Below the pieces are notes generated by a model. The model ran no database searches. It was not told the origin of the DNA and was given only the letters and a program-made list of their open reading frames with translations. 5,006 nucleotides of DNA from JACJXF01 sp964349045 (GTDB lineage Bacteria > Bacteroidota > Bacteroidia > Bacteroidales > GCA-2748055), in NCBI GenBank assembly GCA_964349045.1, contig CAYGFI010000261.1:1-5006 (forward strand). Reading direction: 5' to 3'. The position numbers and the translations under genes were made by a program. Positions 3,881-5,006 of the stretch are shown here, piece after piece. Numbering within the stretch: the first letter of the stretch is position 1; each line of letters opens with the position of its first letter.

Positions 3881-5006
3881 ATGGAACGAACAAGGACACA
3901 TGAATCGCATTACGCCAGCAGCCTGATTGAAGCCAGCCTTGATCCCATGGTAACCATAAACACCGATGGTAAAATCACTGACATAAACCAGGCTAAAGTG
4001 AAAATTACCGGTGTAGAACGCGATGAATTAATAGGTACCGGTTTCTTTGAATACTTCACTGAACCTCAAAAAGCACGAAAAATCCACCAGGAAGTGTTCG
4101 CTAATGGATCTTTTTCAAATTTCCCCCTTACGTTTCGCCATAAAGACGGTTCTTTAACAGATGTTTTACTTAACGGATCGGTTTATAAAAATAACGATGG
4201 AACTGTGCTTGGAGCTGTTTTAGTAGCAAGAGACATTGCTGAACAAAAATGGGCAAAAGAATTACGAACTGTTAATAAAGAACTTGCTTTTCAAAACAAT
4301 GAAAAGGAAAAAAGAGCACAGGAATTAATCATCGCTAAAAACGAACTGTTATTTCAAAACGGAGAGAAAGAAAAACGGGCGGCTGAACTTATCATTGCAA
4401 ATAAAGAACTGATATTTCAAAATAAAGAAAAGGAAAAAAGAGCAGCAGAGTTAATCATTGCTAACAAAGAGCTAAAATATCAGACATCAGAAAAGAAAAA
4501 ACGGGCAGCAGAGCTGGCTATTGCAGATATTGAACTTGACTTTCAAAATAAAGAAAAAGATAAAAAGGAAATCGCTAATAAAAAACTTAAAGAATTCAGA
4601 AAAAAATATACTGGTAAAATTCCGCTTTATACCGCGGTCTTTATCGGCGTCGCGATTTTTGGAATTGTAGCATTTTACTCCGGCTATGAAACCGGAACCG
4701 CGTACCCGAGAACAATAACCCTGCAAAATATCTCCAATACCGAGACCGCGGAAGGCATTGCTTTGAATTTTGGGACATTCTGGGAAGCCTGGGATATGCT
4801 TAAAAGTGAACAGCTGAACGGCGCAAAGGCAGAAGACCAGAAATTGCTTTACGGCGCAATCAGCGGACTCGTAGATTCACTGGGCGATCCGCACACTATT
4901 TTTCTTCCGCCGGCAGAATCTAAAAAGTTTGAGCAGGATGTCATCGGTAATTTCGGTGGCATTGGCGCGGAAATCGGAATGAAAGATAAGATACTCACAG
5001 TAATTG
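3881..5006 (+). CDS. PAS - coiled-coil repeat - transmembrane - S41 protease fusion (3' truncated by window edge)
   Basis: One open frame of 375 codons runs from the ATG at 3881 to the window end. Residues about 12-122 are a PAS domain (SLIEASLDPMVTINTDGKIT, then RDIAEQK closing), of the type common before Bacteroidota histidine kinases. Residues 132-236 are five 21-residue KEKRAAEL-type coiled-coil repeats. A lysine-rich stretch (KKLKEFRKKYTGK) precedes one transmembrane helix at about 249-269, placing the PAS domain in the cytoplasm by the positive-inside rule. Residues about 280-375 match the N-terminal region of S41/C-terminal processing peptidases: FWEAWDMLK, LLYGAISGLVDSLGDP (SLGDP at 333-337), IFLPPAESKKF and GGIGAEIG entering the PDZ domain. 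The catalytic Ser-Lys pair would lie beyond the window. No in-frame ATG, GTG or TTG lies just before the helix, so the protease has no obvious separate start. The gene starts five bases after the AraC stop. The domain order implies a signal-gated periplasmic protease; this is inferred. Confidence 0.82.
   Translation, partial: MERTRTHESHYASSLIEASLDPMVTINTDGKITDINQAKVKITGVERDELIGTGFFEYFTEPQKARKIHQEVFANGSFSNFPLTFRHKDGSLTDVLLNGSVYKNNDGTVLGAVLVARDIAEQKWAKELRTVNKELAFQNNEKEKRAQELIIAKNELLFQNGEKEKRAAELIIANKELIFQNKEKEKRAAELIIANKELKYQTSEKKKRAAELAIADIELDFQNKEKDKKEIANKKLKEFRKKYTGKIPLYTAVFIGVAIFGIVAFYSGYETGTAYPRTITLQNISNTETAEGIALNFGTFWEAWDMLKSEQLNGAKAEDQKLLYGAISGLVDSLGDPHTIFLPPAESKKFEQDVIGNFGGIGAEIGMKDKILTVI
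4274..4588 (+). repeat. Five in-frame 63-bp repeats encoding 21-residue coiled-coil units
   Basis: The FQN-type codons recur at 4289, 4352, 4415, 4478 (as YQT) and 4541, exactly 63 bases apart. The unit is NKEL.FQN.EKEKRAAELIIA, 21 residues or three heptads, so each unit adds whole coiled-coil turns without changing register. The last unit is the most divergent. Repeat-number change by recombination would lengthen the signalling helix in steps of three heptads. Confidence 0.88.

Noticed and set aside
4274..4588. CRISPR-like array in the 63-base repeats
   Set aside because: The repeats are contiguous, in frame and coding, with no unique spacers.
4487..4726. Antisense open frame opposite the PAS-protease gene
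   Set aside because: It is rich in phenylalanine because it mirrors lysine/glutamate-rich coding sequence, crosses the coiled coil and membrane helix, and shows no family features.

Overview
The window looks like accessory chromosome sequence from a Bacteroidota bacterium. Three things point there: a C-terminal type IX secretion (T9SS) sorting domain with a YPNPF motif at its start, promoter elements resembling the Bacteroidota -7 box (TAnnTTTG), and protein families typical of that phylum (short AraC regulators starting with a KIYI..MV.IRCK segment, and a PAS domain followed by KEKRAAEL-type repeats). Shine-Dalgarno sequences are weak or absent before most genes, as is usual in this phylum. 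All genes are on the + strand. Genus or species cannot be assigned from this sequence.

Layout. Positions 1-1289 are the 3' end of a large repetitive, Ig-like, T9SS-exported surface or secreted protein, closed by a strong intrinsic terminator (1307-1346). A non-coding stretch of about 280 bases follows; its last 50 bases hold two perfect inverted repeats around a -7 box. It leads into a 186-codon AraC-family regulator (1629-2189) with an N-terminal HMA-like half carrying C-x-x-C. Next is a cupin gene (2357-2695) with a roughly 100-base leader. A second promoter region, sharing a 60-base-spaced architecture with the one before the cupin, leads into a probable operon: a CsbD-family small protein (2827-3015), a two-helix membrane protein (3052-3261), a second AraC paralogue (3270-3875, with S-x-x-C instead of C-x-x-C) and a gene running off the right edge (3881 onward).

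The last gene is the most unusual. It is one uninterrupted frame encoding a PAS sensor domain, five 21-residue coiled-coil repeats, one transmembrane helix and the beginning of an S41 (C-terminal processing) protease. PAS plus this coiled coil normally precedes histidine kinase modules; here it appears to be wired through the membrane to a periplasmic protease.

Inferred picture: a stress-response island in which two related one-component regulators with nearly identical DNA-binding halves control a small-molecule-binding or structural cupin, a CsbD-type stress protein, a small membrane protein and a signal-gated envelope protease. The gene order, spacing, duplicated regulator and shared promoter motifs are seen in the sequence; the regulatory wiring and the protease's control by PAS are inference.
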